From: Nostoc sp. FACHB-152
GTDB taxonomy: Bacteria > Cyanobacteriota > Cyanobacteriia > Cyanobacteriales > Nostocaceae
Assembly: GCF_014697475.1 (NCBI RefSeq)
Contig: NZ_JACJRV010000028.1
Location: 1 to 64,000 of the forward strand
Direction of reading: 5' to 3'
Length of the DNA: 64,000 bases
The notes beneath the pieces are model-generated. The model saw nothing but the letters and a program-made list of their open reading frames with translations, did not search any database and had not been told where the DNA came from. Positions 55,373 to 64,000 of the stretch are shown here, one piece after another. Made by a program: the position numbers and the translations under genes. The first letter of the stretch is position 1; each line of letters starts with the position of its first letter.

Positions 55373-56276
55373 ATTCTTCTTCACCTCCAACGCGATCTCC
55401 TCGTTCAAGTTCCCAAAGAATTTGATTACCTTCGCGTCTGACGCGTGACACAATCCAGTTCCGCCAGCGCCACTGATCTCCCCTGCTAGTGACGGCACTG
55501 GCGTGGACATCCATCAAATCTGCTAGTTCAGAACTAGTAATTAAGTAGCCTTTTTCAGCAATTTCATCAGCGATACGTAGAGTTTCAACCAAGTTGCGGA
55601 GTTGCCCAACCCTGATTTCAGGGGTTGTTGTGTCTGTAGCCGCAGTGTTTGCGGTGGATGGTTCCATAACGGTTATATCTGATGCAGAAGTAATGGTTTC
55701 CGGTTTTATTTTGTTAATTATTGTCGAGTGTGCCTGATCTTCGTAAACTTTAGCTACATTTATTTCATTAGAAGTTAGTAAAGTTTTGTGAGCATCGGCA
55801 AGAGATAGTTCCTTGAGAGATGGAATTTTACCATTAGCAAATCCACGGGCGATCACATCACAGCGTTCATTACCAACATTACCAGAATGTCCCCGGACGT
55901 ATTGCCAACTTACTAAGCGATTATTTAATTCATCTAAAATTTCCAAAAGGTCTTGATTTTGAACGGGATTACCATCTGATTTTTTCCAACCTTTTTTTTT
56001 CCAACCTTTTACCCATTTGGTAACACAGTTAATCAGATATTCGCTATCGGTATAAAGAGTAATAGGTTGAGATTGTCCACAAGCATGGAAATATTTTAAG
56101 GCTGCGATCGCCGCTTGCATCTCCATTTTATTATTGGTGGTGTGCGGTGAGGCATCGCCCATTTCGTGAACTGAGCCATCGTTGAAATAAACTACAACAC
56201 CCCAACCGCCAGGGCCAGGGTTTCCAGTACAAGCACCATCGGTGTATATGCTTTGAATTATACGTTGGGTAGACAT
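55371..56276 (-). CDS. rnhA: Ribonuclease HI with a C-terminal extension
   Basis: Of 301 residues, 1-150 are RNase HI with Asp13 (YTDGACTGNPGPG), Glu52 (KMEMQAA), Asp77 (YTDSEY), His130 (RGHSGNVGNERCD) and Asp140. It degrades RNA in RNA-DNA hybrids. Residues 215-300 form a second, helical-basic region (RNLVETLRIADEIAEKGYLI, DVHASAVTSRGDQWRWRNWI) that looks like a winged-helix nucleic-acid-binding domain. A Thr/Ala-rich linker joins them. The last Glu codons and stop come from repeats. Confidence 0.92.
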   Translation of the reverse strand: MSTQRIIQSIYTDGACTGNPGPGGWGVVVYFNDGSVHEMGDASPHTTNNKMEMQAAIAALKYFHACGQSQPITLYTDSEYLINCVTKWVKGWKKKGWKKSDGNPVQNQDLLEILDELNNRLVSWQYVRGHSGNVGNERCDVIARGFANGKIPSLKELSLADAHKTLLTSNEINVAKVYEDQAHSTIINKIKPETITSASDITVMEPSTANTAATDTTTPEIRVGQLRNLVETLRIADEIAEKGYLITSSELADLMDVHASAVTSRGDQWRWRNWIVSRVRREGNQILWELERGDRVGGEEE

Positions 56277-56577
56277 GATCAGGATATCGAAACCGCATTG
56301 GTACGCCGAGAGAATTCTGTGGACACATCAGCCGCTTCCCGCAGGTTGCAGAGTCAGCCTTCGCGCAGAACTCCGGTAGGATAAAAAGCACGAAAATTTA
56401 GCGGCAAAAGATGGGTAGAACTATATAGGTTACTGCCATAAAAATCAAGTGGACTGGAGACACACTAAATATTTTTTTGATAATCTCCTTAGTCAACAAC
56501 TATTTTAGTTAAACATATAAAAATATGAAGCTGCGTTGTTATGTAGCGCAACGCATTATCTTTTTATTATTTATTAA

Positions 56578-56609
56578 GGTGCATTAGCCTACAGCATAAC
56601 ACACCCTGC
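56578..56609. repeat. Interspersed repeat (GGTGCATT...AACACACCCT type)
   Basis: Resembles the copy at 62746-62777 (GGTGCGTTGCGC and ACAACACACCC); a dispersed cyanobacterial repeat family. Confidence 0.6.
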
Positions 56610-56696
56610 ATTTTAGGTTTTTGCGATTGAAATACTTAATTTTAATCAATTAAATATCTCAAAAACAGTGCTTAACTGATAAAAAATAAGTTATAC

Positions 56697-56827
56697 AAAA
56701 GGGCATCTAATTATTTAGATGCCCGTCATGTAGGAAACCCCAAAAGGGTTGTCCTTACACCTTCCCAACTATCAGCAACATTGGTGAATTTGTGATGAGC
56801 AAATTCACCAAACTCACAGTCACAAAT
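56697..56827 (-). ncRNA. Candidate structured small RNA with intrinsic terminator
   Basis: On the reverse strand four stems follow one another: TCACATTTGTGA, then a perfect 10-bp stem GGTGAATTTG/CAAATTCACC (56783-56809), then AACCC/GGGTT extended by outer pairs (56730-56757), then the terminator GGGCATCTA/TAGATGCCC (56701-56724) ended by TTTT. A possible -10 box (TACTAT, 56839-56834) lies upstream. No family was recognised. It could also be a structured 3' untranslated region of the gene ending at 57029. Confidence 0.5.
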
Positions 56828-57024
56828 GTGAATATAGTAATCTTATTAACTAGAAAACCTGAATGCCTCCAGTGTAACCACTGAAAAATATCCAGGTCAT
56901 AGTAGGGAGGAGGCAATAGGCAGCAGAGCATTGGAAATAGAGATTAAGTCAGCCTTTAAAACTTGATATTTATAGAAGTAAGTGTTTTTAACTCTTGGCA
57001 GAAATATAAAATAAGAGACAACTG

Positions 57025-57052
57025 TTGCCTATTGCCTATTGCCTATTGCCTT
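57025..57052. repeat. STRR: GCCTATT heptamers
   Basis: About three and a half TTGCCTA units; read on the reverse strand they encode the final IGNRQ and stop codon of the ligase-like gene. Confidence 0.85.
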
Positions 57053-58333
57053 GTTTTGATGAAATACAACTCCACAAATAGCAGCTAAAAATAACCATGA
57101 GAGCGTATTTACTCGAAAATCAAATATGGTTACATCTACTGTATTGAAAAGTCCCCACTCCCCAAACACCAAGAGATAACTGAAAAAAATTAATTTATCT
57201 GATTTAGCTAAATAATTTGATTGCCGCAAAAGTTGAATACCTGCAATTAATATCCAAGCCAATAAGCCACAAAACAAAAGAGTTGTCAGAAATCCAGTTT
57301 CAGCAGATAACATTAAAAACAAGTTGTGGGGATGACCTAAGTCAGTTTGCATTTTTGTTTTGTAGAGTGCAGAGAAACTACGTAAACCCCAACCTGTCCA
57401 AGGATGCTGCTGTGCCAAGTTCCAGGCAAACTCCCATTGAGTTTTCCGCATTAAAGCTACTGGTCTATCTGGATACATTTGATCATTTAGCCGCGCCCAG
57501 AAGAAAGCAGGTACAATTTGGCGAAAAATTTGAGCAATGGATGAAGGTGCAAAAGCTGCTAAGAGAACGCTACTAACGATAGCGACAACGCCAGCAACAA
57601 GGATACGCCAACCTTGATAAAGTGCGTAGGCTAAACAAGCAATCATCGCGATCGCCCATCCGTTACGCGAGTTAGTTAAAATCAGAGCGGCAAAATTGGC
57701 AATGATAGTTAAGGTGAGGAAGAGAAGTGGGGAGTTTTTTTTACCTCTTAAGGGCAATTTTTCTAGGCACAGCCCTAAACTGAGGGTAAAAACTATAGAC
57801 AAATAAGCTGCAAAAATATTAGCGTGCATAAAAATTGCCGCCATCCGTCCAGGCGGTTCTCCCCCAGGGGCGATCGCCCAATCTAAGACAATCCATAAAA
57901 ACTGGAACTTCAAAGCCCAACCGAAAAACAATTGCCCAAAGCCCATCATTACTAGGGCTACAGAACCAATTACTAAAATCCAAGCTATTTGCCGCAATTG
58001 GGCGATTGTTTGAATTAAGCTACTTAAGCCACTAAATACAAAAAAGTAAGGTAGTAAATTAAATAACCCCAAGAAAGCATCAACTTTATTGACCGCAAAT
58101 GCCGCAGTAATTATGAGTAATAAACTCAAAAGGGCAAATCCTTGATTAAGGGGGCGGCGAATAATTGCGGGGTATTGTCGCAGCCAAGTTATTAAAGCTG
58201 CTAAAGCGATCGCTACAAACCCCAAAAACGGACTTAGTGGAAAAACCAAAAGCCCGATTTGGAGAGAATTCCAAGCAAATTGTAAGCGAGGGTTGGGATG
58301 GTTAAAAGCTATTTTCAAGCTGGCTCCCAACAT
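57029..58333 (-). CDS. O-antigen ligase/polymerase-like membrane protein (IctB-like)
   Basis: The 434-residue protein has about ten transmembrane helices and the Wzy_C/O-antigen ligase segment AWNLAQQHPWTGWGLRSFSA followed by DLGHPHNLFLMLSAETGFL. Such proteins ligate or polymerise surface glycans; cyanobacterial IctB belongs to the same fold. No sugar-synthesis genes adjoin, so the role is open. It overlaps the YaaW-family gene upstream by 19 bp, implying one operon. Confidence 0.85.
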   Translation of the reverse strand: MLGASLKIAFNHPNPRLQFAWNSLQIGLLVFPLSPFLGFVAIALAALITWLRQYPAIIRRPLNQGFALLSLLLIITAAFAVNKVDAFLGLFNLLPYFFVFSGLSSLIQTIAQLRQIAWILVIGSVALVMMGFGQLFFGWALKFQFLWIVLDWAIAPGGEPPGRMAAIFMHANIFAAYLSIVFTLSLGLCLEKLPLRGKKNSPLLFLTLTIIANFAALILTNSRNGWAIAMIACLAYALYQGWRILVAGVVAIVSSVLLAAFAPSSIAQIFRQIVPAFFWARLNDQMYPDRPVALMRKTQWEFAWNLAQQHPWTGWGLRSFSALYKTKMQTDLGHPHNLFLMLSAETGFLTTLLFCGLLAWILIAGIQLLRQSNYLAKSDKLIFFSYLLVFGEWGLFNTVDVTIFDFRVNTLSWLFLAAICGVVFHQNKAIGNRQ

Positions 58334-59148
58334 TCATCACGCGTGAGTCGAATTTGTGCTAATGCAAAGATTGTAGGAATGATGCGACCATAGTTAGTAG
58401 CGATCGCTCTCCAACCTAAATCTGCCAAAAACCAAGTCCACATCACCGGGCCGACAAAGGCAAACATCGTGCGGACTGCGCCATAACGGGCTGCACTCAT
58501 AGTCATACCCTGCCTAGCCATTTGCATGGCGACATAGGTTTCAAATTGAATTGTTGAACCTGAGATGGCAGCTTGTTTAGCTACTTGATAAGTAGCTAAG
58601 TGTATGGCAAATTGTCGGGCAATTTGTTTTAGGACAAATGGTTGCAGCACCGAAGTCACAGCTAATGCACTACCACCTTTGAACAGCAATCCTAAGGGAT
58701 CACGCTGCAACATCAAGGGTAGAGGTTCTTTCAGTTCGGTTTTCGCCAGATGATGTTGTACTTTGACTGTCAACTTTTGTTTGTCTTTTTCTGGCAGTTT
58801 TTTCCATACCTGCCCCAGCAGATGCAAAAATACTTCTGCTTCTAAATCAACAGTTGTTAAATGAGTAGAGTAAGGAATTTTTAAATATTTACATACTTGA
58901 ACTAACGCTTGGCGGTAAGTTACTTGGTTTGTACGTCCCCGCAATACTGTCACCCCATCTGCTGCCAAAAACCGAAAGCGTTCTTCAAGAGAGTCTAACC
59001 AAGCTTGACGGTTTTGGCTTTGAATTTCGATAGGTTCGGGTGTCTGAACATAATCTAGAGGATTTAACTTCCGACTAAATAAAATTGCCGTTAAATCTTG
59101 CAATTCATCATCCGTTGCTAGCTCTAAAGCCGCCCTGAGTTCATCCAA
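58315..59148 (-). CDS. YaaW-family protein (DUF3944/UPF0174)
   Basis: The 277-residue protein has LELATDDELQDLTAILFSRK at the start, VDLEAEVFLHLLGQVWKKLP and a hydrophobic Ala/Gly-rich C-terminal region with two or three weak membrane helices (190-265), as in E. coli YaaW. Function is unknown; a stress or membrane role has been suspected for relatives. Confidence 0.8.
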   Translation of the reverse strand: MDELRAALELATDDELQDLTAILFSRKLNPLDYVQTPEPIEIQSQNRQAWLDSLEERFRFLAADGVTVLRGRTNQVTYRQALVQVCKYLKIPYSTHLTTVDLEAEVFLHLLGQVWKKLPEKDKQKLTVKVQHHLAKTELKEPLPLMLQRDPLGLLFKGGSALAVTSVLQPFVLKQIARQFAIHLATYQVAKQAAISGSTIQFETYVAMQMARQGMTMSAARYGAVRTMFAFVGPVMWTWFLADLGWRAIATNYGRIIPTIFALAQIRLTRDECWEPA

Positions 59149-59293
59149 TTTCCTTTCCTCCCGTATGTGCCGCTTCTCTGTAACTTATTCTACTATTAGC
59201 TTTTGGCGGCCATTAGTAGTCTTTGTATCCTTCATCATCTGTATTTTGTCATTGGATAATAACTAAGGATGAATAATTAAGGACTCTTAACTA

Positions 59294-60331
59294 ATGATAG
59301 ATGTTGCCGTGATTGGTGCTGGGATGGCGGGTTTAGTTTGCGCCCAGCAGTTAAGGCAAGCTGGGTATTCGGTGTTAGTGGTGGATAAATCTCGTGGTTT
59401 GGGAGGAAGAGTGGCCACACGCCGCTTGCATGACACCTGGGCAGATCATGGGGCTTGTTATCTGAAGCCCAAGGGCGAATTTTTCGGACAGTTTGTAGAG
59501 TTATTGTATAGTCGCCAAGTTGTAAAAGTTTGGGCTGAAGAAATTCAAAACACTGCACCTCGCTATATTGCATCTGCGGGGATGAGTGCGATCGCCAAAT
59601 TTCTGGCGCAAGGTTTGGATGTGTTGCTGAACCAACGTGTCATTGCTATTCACCCAACACCCGATCATACTTGGCGACTTACCTTAGAATCTAGCGATGA
59701 AGAATTAATCGCTAAAGCTGTGGTCATAGCAATTCCTGCACCCCAGGCTTTGATGTTGTTAGAACCATTGGGTGAAGATTTATTAGGGACAGAATTTTTA
59801 AATAACTTGCGTTCTGTGGAATTTGCTGCTTGTATTAGTGCGATCGCTGGCTATCCTGCTGATTCTAAACTACTACCAGATTGGACAGATCAAACTTTCC
59901 TTAATCATCCGGTTTTGGGATGGATTGGCTTAGATAGTAGCAAACGCCCTCACCCTGAACAACCCGTGTTTGTAGTGCAAAGTAGTGCTAGCTTCGCCCA
60001 ACTGCATCTAGAATCCACAGATTTACAACCAGTCGCACAGGAAATGTTGCTGCAAGCTGCTAATATCCTGGGGCTTCCTTGGCTAGAGGCACCCGAATGG
60101 ATGCAAGTACATCGTTGGCGTTATGCTTTTCCTAGCCATCCTTGGCAGGAAACTGTCTTATCTGCCAGCACTTCTCTGCCATTAGTTTGTTGTGGCGATT
60201 GGTGTGGCGGCAATCTTGTTGAAGGTGCAATGCTTTCGGGATTAGCTGCATCTGAGCAAATTAATAACTACCTCCATCAGGTAGATTTTTCAAATGTGAA
60301 CTTTTTCCAAATTTTTACCGATTCTTTGTGA
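59294..60331 (+). CDS. FAD-dependent oxidoreductase (renalase/amine-oxidase-like)
   Basis: The 345-residue protein has the FAD loop VAVIGAGMAGLVCAQQLRQA (4-23), DKSRGLGGRVATRR and a C-terminal FAD contact CCGDWCGGNLVEGAMLSGLA. It matches the NAD(P)/FAD-dependent renalase-like family of cyanobacteria. Substrate unknown. It is divergent from the YaaW gene. Confidence 0.85.
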   Translation: MIDVAVIGAGMAGLVCAQQLRQAGYSVLVVDKSRGLGGRVATRRLHDTWADHGACYLKPKGEFFGQFVELLYSRQVVKVWAEEIQNTAPRYIASAGMSAIAKFLAQGLDVLLNQRVIAIHPTPDHTWRLTLESSDEELIAKAVVIAIPAPQALMLLEPLGEDLLGTEFLNNLRSVEFAACISAIAGYPADSKLLPDWTDQTFLNHPVLGWIGLDSSKRPHPEQPVFVVQSSASFAQLHLESTDLQPVAQEMLLQAANILGLPWLEAPEWMQVHRWRYAFPSHPWQETVLSASTSLPLVCCGDWCGGNLVEGAMLSGLAASEQINNYLHQVDFSNVNFFQIFTDSL

Positions 60332-60344
60332 ATATGCACTGAGT

Positions 60345-60450
60345 ATTTATAAACGTAGACGCGTAGCGGCTTGCCGCAGGCTAATGCCAAGAACGCATAG
60401 ACGAGCCTTCTTCGGCTTCCCACAGGGTAGAACGCCAAGGAAGAGCGAAA
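60345..60450. repeat. REP/MITE-like degenerate repeat
   Basis: GTAGACGCGTAGCGGCTTGC then CGCAGGCTA, and GAGCCTTCTTCGGCTTCCCA, are GC-rich palindromic modules set in AT-rich DNA, a pattern of dispersed Nostocales repeats. Confidence 0.6.
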
Positions 60451-60599
60451 CTAATTAAGTGCAAGTTTATAGAGAATTGGTATTAAACAAAACTATCAGG
60501 AGCTTTTTGCAAAGAAGTTATCCTAGCCCAGAGTAACTTATACCAATTTGCCAAAGAATAAGACAAATATGTTGGATAAGAGCGCATAGCTGTGCGCCC

Positions 60600-61376
60600 C
60601 TACTTGTTGGGAAACTTTTTCTCGCGCACTTCTTCAGAATAATCCTGCACGGCTTTGGTGATCATTTCTCGCAGATTAGTGTAAGTCTTGGCGAATGGTG
60701 GTTGCTTGGCGGAAAGCCCAAGGACATCTGAGGTCACTAACACCTGTCCATCACAGTACAACCCTGCACCAATACCAATTGTCGGAATGCTCAGTTTTTG
60801 AGTAATCTGCATTGCCAAATCTATGGGGATATGTTCTAACACAATAGAAAATACACCTGCTTGTTCTAAAGCGATCGCTTCGTTTAAAATTCTCTGGGCT
60901 TGTTCTTCGGTTTTTCCCTGCTGACGTAAACCCAATTGATGCACTGACTGTGGTGTTAAACCTACATGACCCATCACAGGAATTCCGGCTTCTACTAAAC
61001 GGGCTATTGTGTCTACCATTGCTGGGTAGCCGCCTTCTAATTTGACTGCCTTTGCGCCTGTTTCTTTTAATATCCTGCCGGCTGAGTGCATCGCTTGGGC
61101 AATGCTTTCTTGATAGGTTAAAAACGGTAAATCAACGACAACTAAAGCACGTTTGGTTCCACGACATACAGCTTTGGCATGAAATAACATTTCCTCTAAA
61201 GTAATGGGGAGTGTGGTTTCATAACCTAGAACCACTGCCATTGAGTCCCCTACCAAGATTAAGTCTACACCAGCTGCATCGAGGAGTTGGGCGATCGCAT
61301 AATCCCAAGCGGTTAACGCCACAATCGAACGTCCCTGTTGTTTCCATTGAATTAATTGCTGGGTAGTAATTGCCAT
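60600..61376 (-). CDS. panB: 3-methyl-2-oxobutanoate hydroxymethyltransferase
   Basis: The 258-residue TIM barrel makes ketopantoate for coenzyme [41 protein letters not shown] (metal-binding Asp), KLEGG and [15 protein letters not shown] are diagnostic. It starts with ATG and lies downstream of the propeller gene only on the map, since an STRR block intervenes at its 5' side. Confidence 0.96.
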   Translation of the reverse strand: MAITTQQLIQWKQQGRSIVALTAWDYAIAQLLDAAGVDLILVGDSMAVVLGYETTLPITLEEMLFHAKAVCRGTKRALVVVDLPFLTYQESIAQAMHSAGRILKETGAKAVKLEGGYPAMVDTIARLVEAGIPVMGHVGLTPQSVHQLGLRQQGKTEEQAQRILNEAIALEQAGVFSIVLEHIPIDLAMQITQKLSIPTIGIGAGLYCDGQVLVTSDVLGLSAKQPPFAKTYTNLREMITKAVQDYSEEVREKKFPNK

Positions 61377-61378
61377 AG

Positions 61379-61460
61379 AGGTTACAGGTTAGAGGTTACA
61401 GGGTATAGATGATAAGTGACAGTTGTTTACTGTAACCTGTCACCTATCACCTGTCCCCTC
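61379..61460. repeat. STRR hairpin upstream of panB
   Basis: GAGGTTACAGGTTAGAGGTT units face the inverted TGTAACCTGTCACCTATCAC units, forming a long imperfect stem between the propeller gene and panB. Confidence 0.75.
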
Positions 61461-62577
61461 ATTTCACAGCACGACTGAAAGCAAGATGGGGTTTTGCACC
61501 GTTCATTTTGGGCATTAACCAAGCTAAACCTTCACTAGTACCAATCCATAATTTATTACCGATATCAGGTACTAAAGCAAGCACCCGGCTAGAAGGAAGC
61601 CCCGCAACTTGATCTAACAATGCGCCTGTATTTGGATTTAATCGTAACAAACCATTGGTTGTCCCTACCCAAACACTACCATCTTGGGCAAAATTGACAG
61701 TTGTGACATTCCGCCCCCGCAGTGGAGTCACTGACCGCAACACTTTGTCAGTTTTTGGGTCAATAACTAAAAGACTATTCGCCATTCCTGCCCAAATTAA
61801 TCCTTCGGGACTAATAGCTAAAGCTTGCACAGTCGTACCTGGTAAGCCGTCAATCCGCTTCATAATGTAAGCATTGGCTGTATTCACCCGTACTAGACCA
61901 TCTAAAGTACCTACCCAAAGTTGCCCTTCAGCATCTAAGGTTAAAGCATTAGCACTCACCCCAGGTAAGTTTTTCACTGTCGTCATAATTAAGCCTTGGT
62001 CGGGGCTAATTAAGGCTAAACCGTTATCAGTCCCTGCCCACAAGTAGCCCCGTTTGTCAACTAACATCGACAATACCCGTTTAGAAGGTAAAAACAAATT
62101 CTGCGCTGTAATTTCGTTAGTCCCAGAATCTACGCGCATCAGTCCTTCATAAGTTCCTACCCACAGACGACCTACTTTGTCTTGAGCTAAAGCACCGATA
62201 GCAACATTAGGTAAACTTACACGCGCTAATATCTTACCTGTCTTGGGGTCGATCCGTGATAACCCCCGCCAAGAACCGACCCAAAGATTACCTTTAAAAT
62301 CTTTCAATAAGTTGCTAACACGATAATCTGTTTCTATCGACTTTTCTTCTATGATGCGCTGGTTTGGTAAAGGATCGATTTGCGGTGGTGGTGGCGCAAC
62401 TGGATAATTAGGAGCTAATTCAGATGGTTTAATATCTGAAGCTTTGCGTGGTGGAATATTATTAGTTGTTTGCGCCTTGGCTGGTGTCATCAATACAAGG
62501 CCAATGTTCGGTAAAGTTATTAACCCCAGCAAAATATAAGTAATCAAAAAACTAGTACGCTTGTGAAACAATACCAC
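61459..62577 (-). CDS. Exported beta-propeller protein (two-component regulator propeller repeats)
   Basis: The 372-residue protein has a signal peptide (about 1-35), a proline-rich linker (55-75: VAPPPPQIDPLP), and six or seven propeller blades of about 40 residues with the recurrent LWVGT/ADGLxRV pattern (for example GRLWVGTYEGLMRVDSGT). Reg_prop repeats usually sense ligands at kinase N-termini, but no kinase is attached, so this is a stand-alone periplasmic propeller. Function unknown. Confidence 0.85.
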   Translation of the reverse strand: MVLFHKRTSFLITYILLGLITLPNIGLVLMTPAKAQTTNNIPPRKASDIKPSELAPNYPVAPPPPQIDPLPNQRIIEEKSIETDYRVSNLLKDFKGNLWVGSWRGLSRIDPKTGKILARVSLPNVAIGALAQDKVGRLWVGTYEGLMRVDSGTNEITAQNLFLPSKRVLSMLVDKRGYLWAGTDNGLALISPDQGLIMTTVKNLPGVSANALTLDAEGQLWVGTLDGLVRVNTANAYIMKRIDGLPGTTVQALAISPEGLIWAGMANSLLVIDPKTDKVLRSVTPLRGRNVTTVNFAQDGSVWVGTTNGLLRLNPNTGALLDQVAGLPSSRVLALVPDIGNKLWIGTSEGLAWLMPKMNGAKPHLAFSRAVK

Positions 62578-62817
62578 GGTGACATTTCCTCAAGAGACAG
62601 TAAGTATAGCCATTGCCTAAACTGGCTGGCGGTTACACTCAGTGTTCCCCTTGTTGGTCTTGTTTAAATCGTCTTCATGAATTTTTTCTAGTAATAGGGA
62701 GTAGCATCTGTTATGCCGTAGGCTAACGCGCCTAAAATTTTTCATGGTGCGTTGCGCTTTGCGACAACACACCCTACTGTTACCTATTTCCTATTGCCTA
62801 TTGCCTATTGCCTCTCA
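62578..62817. repeat. Gap with a dispersed repeat and STRRs
   Basis: GGTGCGTTGCGCTTTGCGAC then AACACACCCTAC at 62746-62777 is a dispersed repeat; CCTATTGCCTATTGCCTATT (from 62791) is an STRR next to the gloB stop codon. Confidence 0.65.
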
Positions 62818-63591
62818 CTAAAACTTATCTTTCATTCCCCGAATGCGGGCAAATGTTTGCACCGGATCATGACTTTTAGTTGCTGCTTGTAGGGCTGGTT
62901 CTTGCCAACGCAAAAATGGATTTGTGCGCTTTTCCTCTCCCAAGAAGGAGGGGACAGTTGCTTCTCCTTGGGTACGCGAAGCTTTTACTTGTGCATAGCG
63001 GTTTTGTAAGTCTGTATTCTCACCATCTACGGTAAGAGCAAATTTTAAATTGTTTAAGGTGTATTCGTGCGCGCACCAGACACGGGTATTATCTGGCAGG
63101 GCGCGGAGTTTTTCTAAGGATGACACCATTTGTGTAGGTGTACCTTCAAACAAGCGACCGCAACCACCAGCAAATAACGTATCACCACAGAACAATTCTC
63201 CAGGTTCATCGGTGGTGCTGGGTGGAAAGTAGTAAGCAATATGGGCGCGAGTATGTCCAGGAACAAAAATTACCTCAGCAGTGCGATCGCCAAATTTGAC
63301 GCGATCGCCTTGTTGCAAAAATACTTGCTGTCCTGGAATTCTACCTTGATCCTCTGCTCCACCATATACTGTCAGGTTGGGGAAATGTTGCATTAATTGC
63401 TGATTACCACCGACATGATCGTGATGGTGGTGCGTATTAAAAATAGCTATTAAATCAGCCTTAAGTTCTTCAAGTTTACTTAATACAGGTGCTGCTTCGG
63501 CTGGGTCTACAACTGCGGCAATATTTTGTTGACAATTGTATAGTAAAAATACGTAGTTGTCTGAGAGTGCCTCAAGACGGAATATCTGCAT
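62818..63591 (-). CDS. gloB: Hydroxyacylglutathione hydrolase (glyoxalase II)
   Basis: The 257-residue metallo-beta-lactamase-fold enzyme has the metal motif [11 protein letters not shown] (52-62), [31 protein letters not shown] and [13 protein letters not shown]. It hydrolyses S-lactoylglutathione in methylglyoxal detoxification. All metal ligands are present and length is typical. Confidence 0.95.
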   Translation of the reverse strand: MQIFRLEALSDNYVFLLYNCQQNIAAVVDPAEAAPVLSKLEELKADLIAIFNTHHHHDHVGGNQQLMQHFPNLTVYGGAEDQGRIPGQQVFLQQGDRVKFGDRTAEVIFVPGHTRAHIAYYFPPSTTDEPGELFCGDTLFAGGCGRLFEGTPTQMVSSLEKLRALPDNTRVWCAHEYTLNNLKFALTVDGENTDLQNRYAQVKASRTQGEATVPSFLGEEKRTNPFLRWQEPALQAATKSHDPVQTFARIRGMKDKF

Positions 63592-64000
63592 TTCCTCTAA
63601 CTCCCTTGATAAGTTGCTGTTTGGTAATCTGCAAACTTAGTCCTCAGTAAATACCTGAGCTACTTGTATCAGCACTGTCAACAATTTATGTTTTATTTTT
63701 TCTAACTATGACAGTTCATAAATTATGATAATATACAACCGTACTAATACGTAGAATATAGTAAATTTTATTCAAAATTATCAGTAAAATTTCTCTGGAA
63801 ATCAAGTAAATACGAGTCTAAATTTGGGTTGTTATTTTTATATTAAAAACAGAAAACCTGTACATTCAAATTTTAAGTAAAAATTTTATCCAATAATTTT
63901 TTATTTAAAATTTGATTATATAGTTTCTCACAAAAAAATCCAAAAATTAAAATATTGTGAGTCCAGAAAAAAGCAAAAATCAATTGAAAGTTTCAATCCT
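63592..64000. other. AT-rich end of the window, possible CRISPR edge
   Basis: Very AT-rich DNA with no gene. The last 11 bases, GTTTCAATCCT, equal the common outer edge of cyanobacterial CRISPR repeats in reverse orientation, but no full repeat can be seen. Confidence 0.3.

Larger units (their letters stand above)
56277..57028. other. Long gap between the O-antigen-ligase-like gene and rnhA
   Basis: It contains a candidate structured RNA at 56697-56827, a REP-like repeat at 56578-56609, and AT-rich DNA with no protein gene. Confidence 0.5.

Overview
The window comes from a filamentous, heterocyst-type cyanobacterium (Nostoc/Anabaena relatives). The sequence signs are: many HIP1 sites (GCGATCGC), heptameric STRR repeats between genes, cytochrome b6f PetM, NDH-1 subunit NdhL, Ycf39, an NblR-like regulator, CruF/CruG for myxol-type carotenoid glycosides, a PEP-CTERM protein, and tRNA-Leu(UAA) carrying the classical cyanobacterial group I intron. 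Genus and species cannot be settled from this alone.

Region 1 (1 to 9820) is a mobile island, a Tn7-like transposon that runs off the left edge. Its transposition genes sit next to tRNA-Val(GAC): tniQ and an Xre regulator point left; a fused tnsA-tnsB, tnsC and a long tniQ/tnsD point right. A terminus ending in TGTACA lies 10 bp beyond the 3' end of the tRNA. Fused TnsAB, two TniQ proteins and a tRNA-Val target are the hallmarks of type I-B2/I-D-like CRISPR-associated transposons, but no cas gene or CRISPR array is present in the visible part. Left of this core lies a decayed fragment of a separate tnsA, evidence of a second Tn7-like lineage, and then a two-gene operon of a GxSxG hydrolase and a caspase-fold peptidase, probably cargo with a defence or cell-death role.

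Region 2 (9831 to about 35600) is chromosomal housekeeping: pdxA, petM, ycf39, nadK, an nblR-like regulator, DUF192, DUF2949, a class V aminotransferase, a sugar-binding lipoprotein, a methyltransferase/glycosyltransferase pair, trpC, lpd, a SWIM-domain protein, a sensor kinase, an aspartate aminotransferase, a large membrane protein, a transposase scrap, and the ndhL-DUF3007-trpA cluster, ending at the intron-split tRNA-Leu.

Region 3 (35700 to 64000) holds a split photolyase-like pair, peroxiredoxin Q, a NADAR protein, a TPR protein, a family-4 uracil-DNA glycosylase, a MazF/PemK toxin-antitoxin pair, pyrF, tyrS, a class A penicillin-binding protein, J-domain and TM2 proteins, a ComEA-like protein, lepB, a PEP-CTERM protein, rplU-rpmA, cruF-cruG, an extended RNase H, an O-antigen-ligase-like protein, a YaaW-family protein, a renalase-like oxidoreductase, panB, a propeller protein and gloB. 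A highly structured candidate small RNA with its own terminator lies at 56697-56827. The last 11 bases resemble the edge of a cyanobacterial CRISPR repeat.

All calls come from reading the sequence and from knowledge of the families; no database search was run.
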